Made by a program: the position numbers and the translations under genes. Below, piece by piece: positions 15,789 to 24,662 of a DNA stretch of 64,000 nucleotides. Numbering within the stretch: the stretch's first letter is position 1; every line of letters starts with the position of its first letter. Source of the stretch: an uncultured Collinsella sp. (GTDB lineage Bacteria > Actinomycetota > Coriobacteriia > Coriobacteriales > Coriobacteriaceae); the NCBI GenBank assembly GCA_934621295.1, contig CAKTVB010000006.1, positions 1 to 64,000 on the forward strand, in the 5' to 3' direction. The notes beneath the pieces were generated by a model that searched no databases, was not told the DNA's origin, and saw only the letters and a program-made list of their open reading frames with translations.

Positions 15789-17330
15789 CTATTGAGAGGT
15801 CCTCGCACGCGCCACGGCATCGTGCCAGCCCGTAAGGTTGGACTTCACCTGAGCCGCATCGCCTGCCGGCGCAAACGTCTTGGCCTCGCCCATGTTTTGC
15901 AGCAAATCCTCGTGGTCCTCCCAGTAGCCAACAGCCAAGCCTGCAAGATAAGCAGCGCCCAACGCCGTGGTCTCGAGAGATTCTGCCTGCACGATAGGAA
16001 TGCCCAGAAGGTCTGCCTGGAACTGCATGATGAACTCGTTGCGAGATGCTCCGCCGTCAACGCAAAGACTCGGCAGCTTGATGCCCGAATCCGCCTCCAT
16101 AGAGCGCAGGACATCATAGCTTTGATATGCCATGGATTCGCACGCCGCGCGCACGATGGTCGCGCGGTCGGATGCAGTGGTGAGCCCGCAAATCATCGCG
16201 CGAGCGTTCGGATCCCACCAAGGAGCGCCCAAGCCGCTGAATGCAGGAACGAAATAACATCCCGAGTTGCCTTCCACCGAACGGCAGATGGCAGCGGTCT
16301 CCCCCGCGCTTGCAATGATGCCCATCTTGTCACGCAACCACTGAATGGTCGAGCCCGCATGGAAAATGGATCCCTCGAGGGCATAGCTGATCTTGCCGCC
16401 CTCGGCGATGCCGATGGTCGAAACCAGGCCATGTTCGGACTTCACGATCGTCTCGCCCGTATTCATGAGCATAAAGCAGCCGGTGCCGTACGTATTCTTA
16501 GCAGCGCCCGGCTCAAAACATCCGTGCCCGAACAGCGACGCCTGCTGGTCGCCGGCAACGCCCATGATGGGAGGCATATGCGTCATGATCTCGCTCGATA
16601 CGCGGCCGAAATCTCCCGAGCTCCAGCGAACCTCGGGCATCATGGAACGGGGAATGTCGAGATACCTGAGCAGGTCCTCGTCCCACTCGAGCGTGTTGAT
16701 GTTAAAGAGCATCGTACGGCTCGCGTTGGTGTAGTCGGTTGCATAGGTAGCCCCGCCGGTGAGGTTATAGATAAGCCAGGTGTCGATAGTTCCGAACATT
16801 AACTCGCCGGCCTCGGCTGCCTCGCGCGCACCGCTCACGTTGTCGAGAATCCACCGGATCTTGGTGCCCGAAAAATACGGATCGGGGGTAAGACCGGTCT
16901 TGGCGCGGATCTCCTCCTCGTGGCCGTCGACGATGAGCTGGTCGGCGAGAGGCGCCGTGCGGCGGCACTGCCACACGATAGCGTTGTAGATGGGCTGACC
17001 GCTGTCACGATCCCATACCACCGTGGTCTCGCGCTGGTTGCTGATTCCGATGGCAGCGATGCTATCGGAATGGATACCGCTCTTAAACTGGACTTCCATC
17101 ATCACAGCGATCTGCGACGCAAGAATCTCCATGGGGTCTTGCTCCACCCAGCCGGGATGAGGACAGATGGTCTTGAGCGGTTTGGACGCTTGGGCAACGA
17201 TGCAACCGTACTCGTCCACAATCACAGCGCGTACCGAAGTAGTACCTGAGTCTAGGGCCATGATGTAGTTGTTGCCGGTTGATACGGAAATCGTGTCGAC
17301 CAAGCCCAGGTCTTTTAGCGTAAATGGCAT
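15789..17330 (-). CDS. glpK: Glycerol kinase
   Basis: A 513-residue FGGY-family kinase forming glycerol 3-phosphate. The N-terminal phosphate loop ALDSGTTSVRAVIVD, substrate-region SNQRETTVVWD, GVAGDQQASLFGHGCF, KNTYGTGCFMLMNTG and the C-terminal DGGASRNEFIMQFQADLL are all present. The ATG at 17330 follows GGAAAGGAT and lies two bases after the tsaC stop, implying co-transcription. No glycerol facilitator or glpD gene is seen next to it. Confidence 0.93.
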   Translation of the reverse strand: MPFTLKDLGLVDTISVSTGNNYIMALDSGTTSVRAVIVDEYGCIVAQASKPLKTICPHPGWVEQDPMEILASQIAVMMEVQFKSGIHSDSIAAIGISNQRETTVVWDRDSGQPIYNAIVWQCRRTAPLADQLIVDGHEEEIRAKTGLTPDPYFSGTKIRWILDNVSGAREAAEAGELMFGTIDTWLIYNLTGGATYATDYTNASRTMLFNINTLEWDEDLLRYLDIPRSMMPEVRWSSGDFGRVSSEIMTHMPPIMGVAGDQQASLFGHGCFEPGAAKNTYGTGCFMLMNTGETIVKSEHGLVSTIGIAEGGKISYALEGSIFHAGSTIQWLRDKMGIIASAGETAAICRSVEGNSGCYFVPAFSGLGAPWWDPNARAMICGLTTASDRATIVRAACESMAYQSYDVLRSMEADSGIKLPSLCVDGGASRNEFIMQFQADLLGIPIVQAESLETTALGAAYLAGLAVGYWEDHEDLLQNMGEAKTFAPAGDAAQVKSNLTGWHDAVARARTSQ

Positions 17331-17332
17331 GG

Positions 17333-18031
17333 TTAGCATCCTTTCCGAATAGGAGTGTCGATATCTGTCGCGCACAGGGCGGCTTCAAGATCGGATTGGG
17401 CAAGAGCGCCCACGCGAAGAAGGGTGATTTGGCCCTCTTCGCAAGAAACAATGGTCGAAGCTTCTTGGCAGACCGTTTTGCCGCCATCTATCGCCACGTC
17501 CACGCCCGCAAGAATACGTTCCTCAGCCTGCTCAAACGAGGCAGGTGCCGGCATGCCGTGCGTATTAGCGCTCGTCACCGCCAAGGGGGAATCGCAAGCA
17601 CGAACCAGGCGTTGGATGCACTCGCATGCGCTTGCGCGCAACGCGACGGTGCCGTCCGCCGCCTGCATATAGAGGGGAACCTCATCGGAGGCCTTCACCA
17701 CAATGGTGAGGGCGCCCGGCCAAAACGCGCGCGCGAGAACGTGGGCCGCACGAGGCACGTCCACACCGTAGCGATCCAGAGCAGATTCATCTGCCACGAG
17801 CCAGGGAACGGTCTGGGTGAGTTCGCGTCGTTTGAGCGAGAAAATGCGTCGGTATCCGCTCCCCTCGACAGGAAGCTCTGCGCACTGCCCAAAGGCAGCA
17901 ACGGCAACGCCCACGCCATAGACGGTCTCGGTAGGAAGTAGGGCCAATGCGCCCGCAGCCAAACAGGAGGCAGCGTCCTTCACGGCAAAATCACCGCATA
18001 CGCCTGTACTCATGTTGTAGATACGCCGCAT
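17333..18031 (-). CDS. tsaC: L-threonylcarbamoyladenylate synthase (Sua5/YrdC/TsaC family)
   Basis: A 232-residue enzyme that makes threonylcarbamoyl-AMP for the t6A modification of ANN-decoding tRNAs. Motifs seen are LLPTETVYGVG, SLKRRE, FWPGALTIV, VALRASA and PLAVTSANTHG. It has the single-domain YrdC length and lacks the C-terminal Sua5 domain. The ATG at 18031 is favoured by GGAAAGGGA upstream. It is immediately upstream of glpK; prmC lies further upstream on the same strand. Confidence 0.88.
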   Translation of the reverse strand: MRRIYNMSTGVCGDFAVKDAASCLAAGALALLPTETVYGVGVAVAAFGQCAELPVEGSGYRRIFSLKRRELTQTVPWLVADESALDRYGVDVPRAAHVLARAFWPGALTIVVKASDEVPLYMQAADGTVALRASACECIQRLVRACDSPLAVTSANTHGMPAPASFEQAEERILAGVDVAIDGGKTVCQEASTIVSCEEGQITLLRVGALAQSDLEAALCATDIDTPIRKGC

Positions 18032-18229
18032 GCATTCATCCCTTTCCAGCGCAAATCGTCTTGTCCCCACCATTCAGGGCTCGAGGTCAAGTGCCCATTG
18101 TTGCATGAAGCGCGCATCCGCGCCCATGCGGGCAGCATATGTGCGACAAACGGAAACATGCGCTCGGCAAAGGGGTGTATCTGTGATGGTTATATGATGC
18201 AAAAGCGCACTATAGGACGCATGTCTGCA

Positions 18230-19420
18230 TCAATCGCGTGTACGAGGTTCAAACACGCGGGCAGCGACGATGCGGGGGCGACCGGTCAGGTCCTCCACAA
18301 CGCGCACATCTCCCAATCCCGCCTCGCGGCACAGCCGGGCAGCCGAATCGCATGCCCCCTCAAAGAGCTCGCAGATAAATAGGCCGCCCTCGCAAAGCAT
18401 ATAGGGAGCAGCGTTAAGAAGGCGGCGGAAAATATCCAGACCGTCGTTTCCACCATCAAGCGCCAAATGCGGCTCGAAATCGGCCACCTCGTGAGGGAGC
18501 TCGCCCATTATCTTCGTGGGAATATACGGGGGATTCGAAACCAGTACATCGAACGTTCCCCATTCCCTCTCGCGATCAAGAGGGGAAACCAGATTGCCTA
18601 GACGAACGTCTACCACCTCGGGAGCGATACCCAAGCTCTCGCGATTCTTGGTCGCAAGCGCCACGGCGCGCGGCTCGATATCGGTCGCTACGCACATCAC
18701 ACGTCCAGCGCGCTCCGCTGCAATAGAAAGGGAGATGCAGCCCGTACCGCAGCCCACCTCCAACACCCTCGCACAACGGGGCGCGGGATCAGGAGTCGAA
18801 TCGTCGCCTGCGGCAGAACGCTCAGGCGCATCTTTATCCGAAGCGCCATCCAAAACAGGCTCTAGAGCTTCTTCCGTCTCATCATTAAGCTCGTCTGGCT
18901 CAATGTGGCCAAACGTCCCCTCATCGGGACCATCCTGCTGCAAATCATCGGCATCATCCGCGGCTTGTTTTGCTGCGGCCTCGACCTCGGCACGGCGTGC
19001 GGCCTCGACCTCATCGTTCCAGGGCAGCTCAACGCGAACCCTCTGGTCCTTTGCATCGGCTCCCAAGACCTCTTGGTCAAGATAGGTAAGTACCTCTTCT
19101 ACCAGCACTTCTGTCTCGGGGCGCGGAATGAGCACACCGGGCTCACAAGCAACATCGATAGTCCTGAAGGAAGTCTCGCCCGAGATGTACTGCAGAGGCT
19201 CGCCCTTCGCGCGACGCGCTACGGCCTGATGCATAAAAGAAAGCTCGTCTGCCGTCAGGGGCGTATCAAAGTTGGTGTAGATCCCAACGCGCGTCAGCCC
19301 CGTCGCCGCCGAAAGCAACCACTCAGCCGAGAGACGAGGACGCTCGATGCCGCGGGAACCGAGATAATCGGCCGTCCAATCAAGGCATTCTTTCACTGTC
19401 CAGTCTTTCTTAGCTGCCAT
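18230..19420 (-). CDS. prmC: Release factor glutamine methyltransferase with a large acidic insertion
   Basis: PrmC methylates the GGQ glutamine of class I release factors. The helical N-terminal domain (residues 1-90), LIPRPETEVLVEE (about 97-109), the SAM motif VLEVGCGTGCISL (about 219-231) and the catalytic SNPPYIP (about 295-301) are intact. Residues of about 117-215 form an Ala/Glu/Asp-rich, low-complexity insertion where the family usually has about ten residues, giving 396 residues instead of about 280. The ATG at 19420 has GGAG upstream. The substrate gene prfA is in this window near 28.4 kb. Confidence 0.9.
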   Translation of the reverse strand: MAAKKDWTVKECLDWTADYLGSRGIERPRLSAEWLLSAATGLTRVGIYTNFDTPLTADELSFMHQAVARRAKGEPLQYISGETSFRTIDVACEPGVLIPRPETEVLVEEVLTYLDQEVLGADAKDQRVRVELPWNDEVEAARRAEVEAAAKQAADDADDLQQDGPDEGTFGHIEPDELNDETEEALEPVLDGASDKDAPERSAAGDDSTPDPAPRCARVLEVGCGTGCISLSIAAERAGRVMCVATDIEPRAVALATKNRESLGIAPEVVDVRLGNLVSPLDREREWGTFDVLVSNPPYIPTKIMGELPHEVADFEPHLALDGGNDGLDIFRRLLNAAPYMLCEGGLFICELFEGACDSAARLCREAGLGDVRVVEDLTGRPRIVAARVFEPRTRD

Positions 19421-19586
19421 GGCACACTCCATAAAGCGGGTCCGGGTATCGCCTAGCGATTCTAAAGCAGCGGTGGCGCCCATCTCTCAACAATGCGAAA
19501 AAGCAGGCAACCTGAGGCGCCATCACCATCTCAACACGCCATCTCTCCCCAGATTCCGCGATGTCTCTCCCCAAATCAAACAACGC

Positions 19587-19620
19587 ATAAAAAGCCCGGC
19601 CGCCGTGGAGCAGCCGGACT
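19587..19620 (-). terminator. Terminator of the GntR regulator gene
   Basis: On the minus strand a hairpin with AGTCCGGC and GCCGGGCT arms (19593-19620) is followed by a run of T residues, about 30 bases past the regulator stop codon. Confidence 0.75.
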
Positions 19621-19650
19621 CTAAAGCAACAGCATCGCGCCAGCTAACTA

Positions 19651-20370
19651 CTAAAGATCGAGCATGTAGCGCGAACCGATAAAGTACTGACGGCCAATAT
19701 AGACAGGCTTGTCATCCTGATCGAGGGCATATGTCGTAATGAACAGTAGCGGCTCAGAAACAGGCACCTGTAGACGGCCCGCGCGCTCACTCGACGCTCC
19801 CACGGCCTCGACCAGCACCTTCTGGTTCTTTACCGGCTTCCTTCCATAGAATTCGTCCAGCAGCTCATAGAGCGAATTTCCCTGAAGGTCGCACCTTGCG
19901 AGCTCCTTGTTCTCAACGTAAGGAAGGCACATGTTCTCTTCGAAGATAGGCTGCTCATCGGCAGTACGCAAGCGCTGAACATGCAAAACAAGATCGCCTT
20001 CATCGAGTCCAAAGAACTCACGCTCATCCTGGCGCGCAACGACGATTTCGCGATTGATGAGCTTTGCACCGGGAACGCGGCCACTCTTGCGGCAAATCTC
20101 ACTGAAGCTCTGGGGCAGGCCACCCTGCAGCAGCTTCCTGCGCATGCGCGGCTCGCAGACAAACGTGCCCAGGCCACGTCGCTTTACCAAAAAGCCCGCT
20201 GCGCTCAGGTCTTCGATAGCGCGACGAACCGTAATACGGCTTACAGCGTATTTAGTCGAAAGCTCCGTCTCCGTCGGAATCTTATCTCCCGGAGCATACA
20301 CGCCGTTATCGATAGCATATTTGATCTCGTCGTATATCTGTTGATACAGCGGCATCTCAAGCTGGCTCAT
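19651..20370 (-). CDS. GntR/HutC-family transcriptional regulator of the adjacent PTS operon
   Basis: A 239-residue regulator with an N-terminal winged helix (YQQIYDEIKYAIDNGVYAPG through KIPTETELSTKYAVSRITVRRAIEDL and KRRGLGTFVCEP) and a UTRA-type effector domain (EENMCLPYVENKEL, TTYALDQDDKPVYIGRQYFIG). Such regulators sense sugars or sugar phosphates. The start follows GGGGAG. It is immediately downstream of the sugar PTS operon on the same strand but behind a terminator, with a palindromic operator candidate just upstream, so it probably controls itself and the operon. Confidence 0.88.
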   Translation of the reverse strand: MSQLEMPLYQQIYDEIKYAIDNGVYAPGDKIPTETELSTKYAVSRITVRRAIEDLSAAGFLVKRRGLGTFVCEPRMRRKLLQGGLPQSFSEICRKSGRVPGAKLINREIVVARQDEREFFGLDEGDLVLHVQRLRTADEQPIFEENMCLPYVENKELARCDLQGNSLYELLDEFYGRKPVKNQKVLVEAVGASSERAGRLQVPVSEPLLFITTYALDQDDKPVYIGRQYFIGSRYMLDL

Positions 20371-20430
20371 GATATTCAGACTCCCCACTCGGCAGCAGCT
20401 CGCTTGCCGCTTGCATACTTCATAGTACAA

Positions 20431-20469
20431 GGTCATAAGGTCATATGTAATCCCAAAAGGTATATGACC
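20431..20469. promoter_or_regulatory. Operator candidate with three GGTCAT sites
   Basis: GGTCATAT at 20439-20446 and its perfect inverse ATATGACC at 20462-20469 are separated by 15 bases, and another GGTCAT lies at 20431-20436. The array is about 60 to 100 bases upstream of the GntR start, where an autoregulatory site is expected. Confidence 0.55.
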
Positions 20470-20483
20470 AATCGAACGATACG

Positions 20484-20508
20484 AAAAAGGGTCCGATTTT
20501 TCGGACCC
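20484..20508 (-). terminator. Terminator of the PTS/polyol operon
   Basis: On the minus strand the perfect stem GGGTCCGA/TCGGACCC (20489-20508) is followed by TTTTT (20484-20488). It ends the operon about 50 bases after the aldo/keto reductase stop and insulates the GntR gene. Confidence 0.85.
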
Positions 20509-20559
20509 AGCGCCTGCGGCGCGCAGTGCACCATGCGCCGCGGGCATATACGAGACGGG

Positions 20560-21531
20560 TTAGGCGACTGCCTCGGTGATCTCGAGTCGCGTGAGCTCCG
20601 CATCAAGCAGGGCGATATCCTCGTCGCTCAGGCTCCACTCGAAGGCGGCGCAGTTCTCCTGAGCCTCGGACACCTTGCGAACGCCGGTGAGCGCGGTGGA
20701 GACAAAGCTCTTCTGCGTGCTCCAGTTAATGGCAATCTGGGCCAGAGGCTTGCCGTACTTCTCGCTCAAGACGTCCATGGTCTTGAGGAACTCCTGAATC
20801 TTGGAGAACATGGGCTCCTGATAGAACGGATAGAAGGTGGCGCGGAAGTCCTTCTCATCGAAGTTCGGCTTCTCGCGCACGGCACCGGTAAGGATGCCTG
20901 CACCCAGGGAGCCCCACGTCATGACGTCGATGTCGTTCTCCTCGCACCATTTAAGGTCGGAGAGGGCAGACTGGTTGACCATGGAGAACGGCAGCTGCAC
21001 GATGTCGATATCGGCAACGGCGCTTGCGCGCTCGATAAGAGCCCTGTCGGAGTTGCACAGGCCGAGCATGCGAACCGCGCCCTGCTCCTTGAGCTTGTTG
21101 ACGCAGGCCATCGTATCCTCGATGGGGGTGCCCAGATCGTCGGGCCAGTGCATGAGGTACATGTCGACGTAATCGGTGTTCAGACGCTTAAGCGATGCGT
21201 CGAACTCGCGCAGGACCGAATCGGGACGGCTGCAGTGAACGCCCTTACCGTCCTCGATGTAGGAACCGTACTTCGTGGCAATCAAGACCTGGTCGCGGAT
21301 ACCCTCAACGGCCTTGCCAACGACCTCCTCGGAGTGGCCCTCACCGTAGATGGGAGCGGTGTCGATCAGGTTGACGCCACCGTCGATCATGGCCCTGATC
21401 GCCTCGATGGACTCCTGGTCGTCGATCTCGCCGTAGCCGCCGCCCATGCTGTTCTTGCCGCCGATGGCCCACGTACCGACGGTGATAGCAGAGATCTTCT
21501 CGCCGGATTTCTTCATAGTCTTGTAACGCAT
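20560..21531 (-). CDS. Aldo/keto reductase
   Basis: A 323-residue NADPH-type oxidoreductase with a TIM-barrel fold. The catalytic tetrad is visible: Asp and Tyr in LIDTAPIYGEGHSEE, Lys in IATKYGSY and His in YLMHWPDD. The start (MRYKTMKK) follows AGGAGGA and is two bases after the upstream dehydrogenase stop. As the last gene of the sugar operon it probably reduces a ketone or aldehyde intermediate, or works in reverse; substrate unknown. Confidence 0.88.
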   Translation of the reverse strand: MRYKTMKKSGEKISAITVGTWAIGGKNSMGGGYGEIDDQESIEAIRAMIDGGVNLIDTAPIYGEGHSEEVVGKAVEGIRDQVLIATKYGSYIEDGKGVHCSRPDSVLREFDASLKRLNTDYVDMYLMHWPDDLGTPIEDTMACVNKLKEQGAVRMLGLCNSDRALIERASAVADIDIVQLPFSMVNQSALSDLKWCEENDIDVMTWGSLGAGILTGAVREKPNFDEKDFRATFYPFYQEPMFSKIQEFLKTMDVLSEKYGKPLAQIAINWSTQKSFVSTALTGVRKVSEAQENCAAFEWSLSDEDIALLDAELTRLEITEAVA

Positions 21532-21533
21532 TG

Positions 21534-22577
21534 TTAGTCCTCCTGGCACTGAACGCTGATTCGATACATTCCGGGCTTGCACGCCTCTTCAAACGCTTCC
21601 TGGATCTTATCCAGAGGAATCTTCTCCTCGACAAGCTGGGAGAAGTCGGCAGCGCCCATGTTGATCATCGAGGCGGCCTCGCGGAAGTCGACGGCGTCGG
21701 CACCGTAGGAGCCCACGATGACCATGCGGCGATAGTGCACGGTGTTGGGGTCGAGCTCCCACTTGGGCGCCGGGTAGCCCGCTGCGAAGATGAGCAGGTG
21801 GGCACGCTTCTCCTTGGCCATCTCGAGAGCCTGGGCGTAAGCGCCCGAAGCACCAACGGCGATGATGACGCCATCTGCGCCCTTGCCACCGGTAAGCTCG
21901 CGAACCTTCTCCACCGGGTCGCACTTGGAAACGTCGATGGTCTCCAGGCCGAGCTTCGCCGCGGTCTCGAGCTTCTTGGGCATCATCTCGGTGATGATGA
22001 CGCGGCAACCATGCGCCTTGGCAACCAGGGCATTGAGGACGCCCATGGTGCCTGCGCCGATAACGACGACGGTCTGGCCGTACTCGATGCCAAAGCGGCG
22101 GAAGCCGGCGCAGCAGGTGCCCAGAGGCTCAAGAAGGGCGGCCACGGAAGGATCGATACCCTTATCGATCTTGTAGCAGGCAACTTCCTTGGCAACGGCA
22201 TAGTTGGCACAGCCGGCGTTGCCAAAATAGCCATCCGAGTTGGGGTGATCGGCGCTCTGCAGCTTGGTGCACTCGCTCGTGCGGCCCTCGCGGCTCGGCT
22301 CAGAATAGGGGTCGTACTGGTAGCCGCTCGCGATGTAGTCGCCTACGGCAACGCTGTCGACCGCAGAGCCGACCTCGACCACGGTACCTGCCCACTCGTG
22401 TCCAAACACCAGGGGAAGCGGACGCTTGCGCGCGCCGTTGAACGCACCGTACTCAGAGGTGCAGATGTTGTTCGCATCGATCTTGACCAAAACGTCGTGC
22501 TCGCCCAGCTCGGGAAGCTCGCGATCGATCACCTCTGCCGTCTCAACCGCAGTGAGTACAGCTGTTTTTGCTTTCAT
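21534..22577 (-). CDS. Zinc-type medium-chain alcohol/polyol dehydrogenase
   Basis: A 347-residue MDR-family dehydrogenase. The catalytic zinc region is NICTSEY, FGHEWAGTVVEVG and LLEPLGT, and the NAD-binding fold has VVVIGAGTMGVLNA. The four-cysteine structural zinc lobe is not evident in the YQYDPYSEPSREGRTSECT segment, so it may lack that site. In a PTS operon it could oxidise a polyol or polyol phosphate in the manner of sorbitol or galactitol-phosphate dehydrogenases; this is inference. Confidence 0.87.
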   Translation of the reverse strand: MKAKTAVLTAVETAEVIDRELPELGEHDVLVKIDANNICTSEYGAFNGARKRPLPLVFGHEWAGTVVEVGSAVDSVAVGDYIASGYQYDPYSEPSREGRTSECTKLQSADHPNSDGYFGNAGCANYAVAKEVACYKIDKGIDPSVAALLEPLGTCCAGFRRFGIEYGQTVVVIGAGTMGVLNALVAKAHGCRVIITEMMPKKLETAAKLGLETIDVSKCDPVEKVRELTGGKGADGVIIAVGASGAYAQALEMAKEKRAHLLIFAAGYPAPKWELDPNTVHYRRMVIVGSYGADAVDFREAASMINMGAADFSQLVEEKIPLDKIQEAFEEACKPGMYRISVQCQED

Positions 22578-22623
22578 GGTTTCCTCGTTTTCAGTCGTTG
22601 GTATTGGTTATTACAGCCGTCGG

Positions 22624-23799
22624 TTATTCGACGGCTCGAAAAGCGATGTCGGCGTGCTGCTTGGCGATAAGATCGAGCAGCATCCATTCGTCTTCGCCAA
22701 GCGAACAGGTCTCGCAAGCGTAGGCGCGCACCGCCGCGTCGTCCTTGAGCTCCACGCCCTGCTCGGCTGCAAGGCAATCAAGTCCATAGGCGATACCGCG
22801 TGCGAGATAGAACGGAACGATTCCGTGGCGCAAGCACATCAAGGCCGGTCCGACAAAGCGGTTGTCGTGCGACAGCTTCTCGTCGGTCTTTGCGATAACG
22901 CGATCGACCGGGTCTTTGACATCGGCATCGAGCTTGGAGTAGATGAATTCCACCCACTCGGCATCTTCTGCCGGATCAAAGGAGTACTCCTGCACGATGG
23001 CTGCGTGAGCTTCCTCGAACGCCGCCACGATGTTGGCGCGAATCCACGGGTCCTTATGGCAATCGCAAATGAACTCGTGACCGGCGGCCTTGCCCATGAA
23101 GCCGGCCATGGCGTGGCGCATATTGCCGCAATAGACCTTGCGGTAGATATGGCCTTGGGCACCACGGATGAAGGAGACGCTCTCGATCTGAAGCTGAGAG
23201 CCCTTCCAGGCATCCGCGTCGATCTCCAGTCCGGGATTCGCGGAGACAACTACCTGCCAGGGGTTGGCATCGGGGTCGCTCGGAATGCCGGCGGCGAGAA
23301 CCATGACCTGGCAAACGCCCACATGCTCGCGGAAGTACGCGAGGTGTTCCTCGGCAAGCTCGTCCTCGATATACGAGACAACCTTTGCGGGAGCGCCCAG
23401 GGCATTCACGCACAGCAGGATATTGAGATCGCGCTCATTGCCAGATGCGTGACGCTGGGAGACGGCCTCGGCAATCACGCGGGCAAGACTCTTGAATGCC
23501 CCCTCGTACACACAGCACGCAGCGATGTCTACGTTCTGAAGAAGCGTGATGACCTCGGCGTCGGTGGTGCTATCGACGATATCGAAGTCGTCGATGCGCG
23601 TGGACTCGTCGACATCATGGCCGTCGGTTACTCGAACATCGTAGTAGCCCTGGGCCTCAAGCTTGCGCATGCCCTCCATGTACATGTCGTACAGGTGCAG
23701 GCGGTATCCTGCGCGGGAGAAGAGCAGGCCCACAACTCCCCTGCCGATCTTTCCCGCACCGAGAATCGCGATCTCGCGCGGGGATCCTTCAGTCGACAT
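22624..23799 (-). CDS. Mannitol-1-phosphate 5-dehydrogenase-like protein
   Basis: A 391-residue member of the polyol-specific long-chain dehydrogenase family (MtlD type), which oxidises polyol phosphates to ketose phosphates with NAD. The N-terminal Rossmann fold starts AILGAGKIGRGVVGLLF, and the family catalytic pattern K-x4-N-x2-H is seen in KVYCGNMRH. No mannitol-type PTS gene is nearby; instead it sits in a mannose-family PTS operon, so the substrate may differ from mannitol 1-phosphate. It is 23 bases downstream of the IID gene. Confidence 0.85.
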   Translation of the reverse strand: MSTEGSPREIAILGAGKIGRGVVGLLFSRAGYRLHLYDMYMEGMRKLEAQGYYDVRVTDGHDVDESTRIDDFDIVDSTTDAEVITLLQNVDIAACCVYEGAFKSLARVIAEAVSQRHASGNERDLNILLCVNALGAPAKVVSYIEDELAEEHLAYFREHVGVCQVMVLAAGIPSDPDANPWQVVVSANPGLEIDADAWKGSQLQIESVSFIRGAQGHIYRKVYCGNMRHAMAGFMGKAAGHEFICDCHKDPWIRANIVAAFEEAHAAIVQEYSFDPAEDAEWVEFIYSKLDADVKDPVDRVIAKTDEKLSHDNRFVGPALMCLRHGIVPFYLARGIAYGLDCLAAEQGVELKDDAAVRAYACETCSLGEDEWMLLDLIAKQHADIAFRAVE

Positions 23800-23822
23800 A
23801 AGATTCAGTCCTCCTTATGTCG

Positions 23823-24662
23823 CTAGGCGATGATGCCCAGGAGACGAAGAGCGACGCCGACGACGAGCAGGCCGAGCAGAAGAGGAATCACGTTGACCTT
23901 CTTCTTGGCAAGCAGCCAGTAGCACAGAAGCACGAGGCCAAGCGGCAAGACCTTGGGGCACACAGCGTCAAAGAGGCTCTGGACCAAGGTGGGGTCGCCG
24001 CCCGCCGCGTTCGGGATGGTGAGGGCGCAGGAGAGGTTGACGTTGAACGCCGTCATGGCACCGATGGCAGCAAGGCCGATAACGCTTGCAGCATAGGAGA
24101 TCTTCTCCATGATGCCCGAAGACTCAGCCTGCTCGAGCAGCTTGGTGCCCATGTTGTAGCCGCTCTTGAGCGACCACCAACGGCAGATGAACTGGGGAAT
24201 GTTGAAGATCAGCAGGAAGAGGATCGGGCCTAGGATGTTACCGGCAGAAGCCATGCTGATGACGACGGCCGTCGCGATAACGCGAAGCGTCGCGTGAAAA
24301 AGCGTGTCGCCAATAGCGGAAAGGGGACCCATAAGAGCGGTCTTGATACCGGTGATCGTCGAGGTATCGAAGTCATCGTCCGCAGCGTTCTGCTCCTCCA
24401 TGGCCAAAACGACACCCAGGGGCAGGCCGCCAAGGTACGGAGTGACGTTGAAGTACTCGTTCATGTGGCGCTGATAAGCATCGATACGCTTCTCTTTGTT
24501 GTCCGCGTAAATCTTCTTGAGCGCCGGGATGATGGAGTAGGTGAATCCAGCATGCATCTGGCCCGGATAGTCGTTCATGCCGTTGAGGTGGATGTAGCGA
24601 CCGTAAATCTGCGTCAAGTCTTTGTTCGTGAGCTTGCCGTTCGTGGTCTGATTAGAACTCAT
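23823..24662 (-). CDS. PTS system mannose-family IID component
   Basis: A membrane subunit of about 279 residues that forms the translocation pore with IIC. Typical segments are MNDYPGQMHAGFTYSIIPAL, EYFNVTPYLGG, MEEQNA and GIKTALMGPLSAIGDTLFHATLRV, with C-terminal membrane helices. The ATG at 24662 overlaps the end of the IIC gene by 11 bases and has AAGGTGA upstream, so the two are translationally coupled. Confidence 0.92.
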   Translation of the reverse strand: MSSNQTTNGKLTNKDLTQIYGRYIHLNGMNDYPGQMHAGFTYSIIPALKKIYADNKEKRIDAYQRHMNEYFNVTPYLGGLPLGVVLAMEEQNAADDDFDTSTITGIKTALMGPLSAIGDTLFHATLRVIATAVVISMASAGNILGPILFLLIFNIPQFICRWWSLKSGYNMGTKLLEQAESSGIMEKISYAASVIGLAAIGAMTAFNVNLSCALTIPNAAGGDPTLVQSLFDAVCPKVLPLGLVLLCYWLLAKKKVNVIPLLLGLLVVGVALRLLGIIA

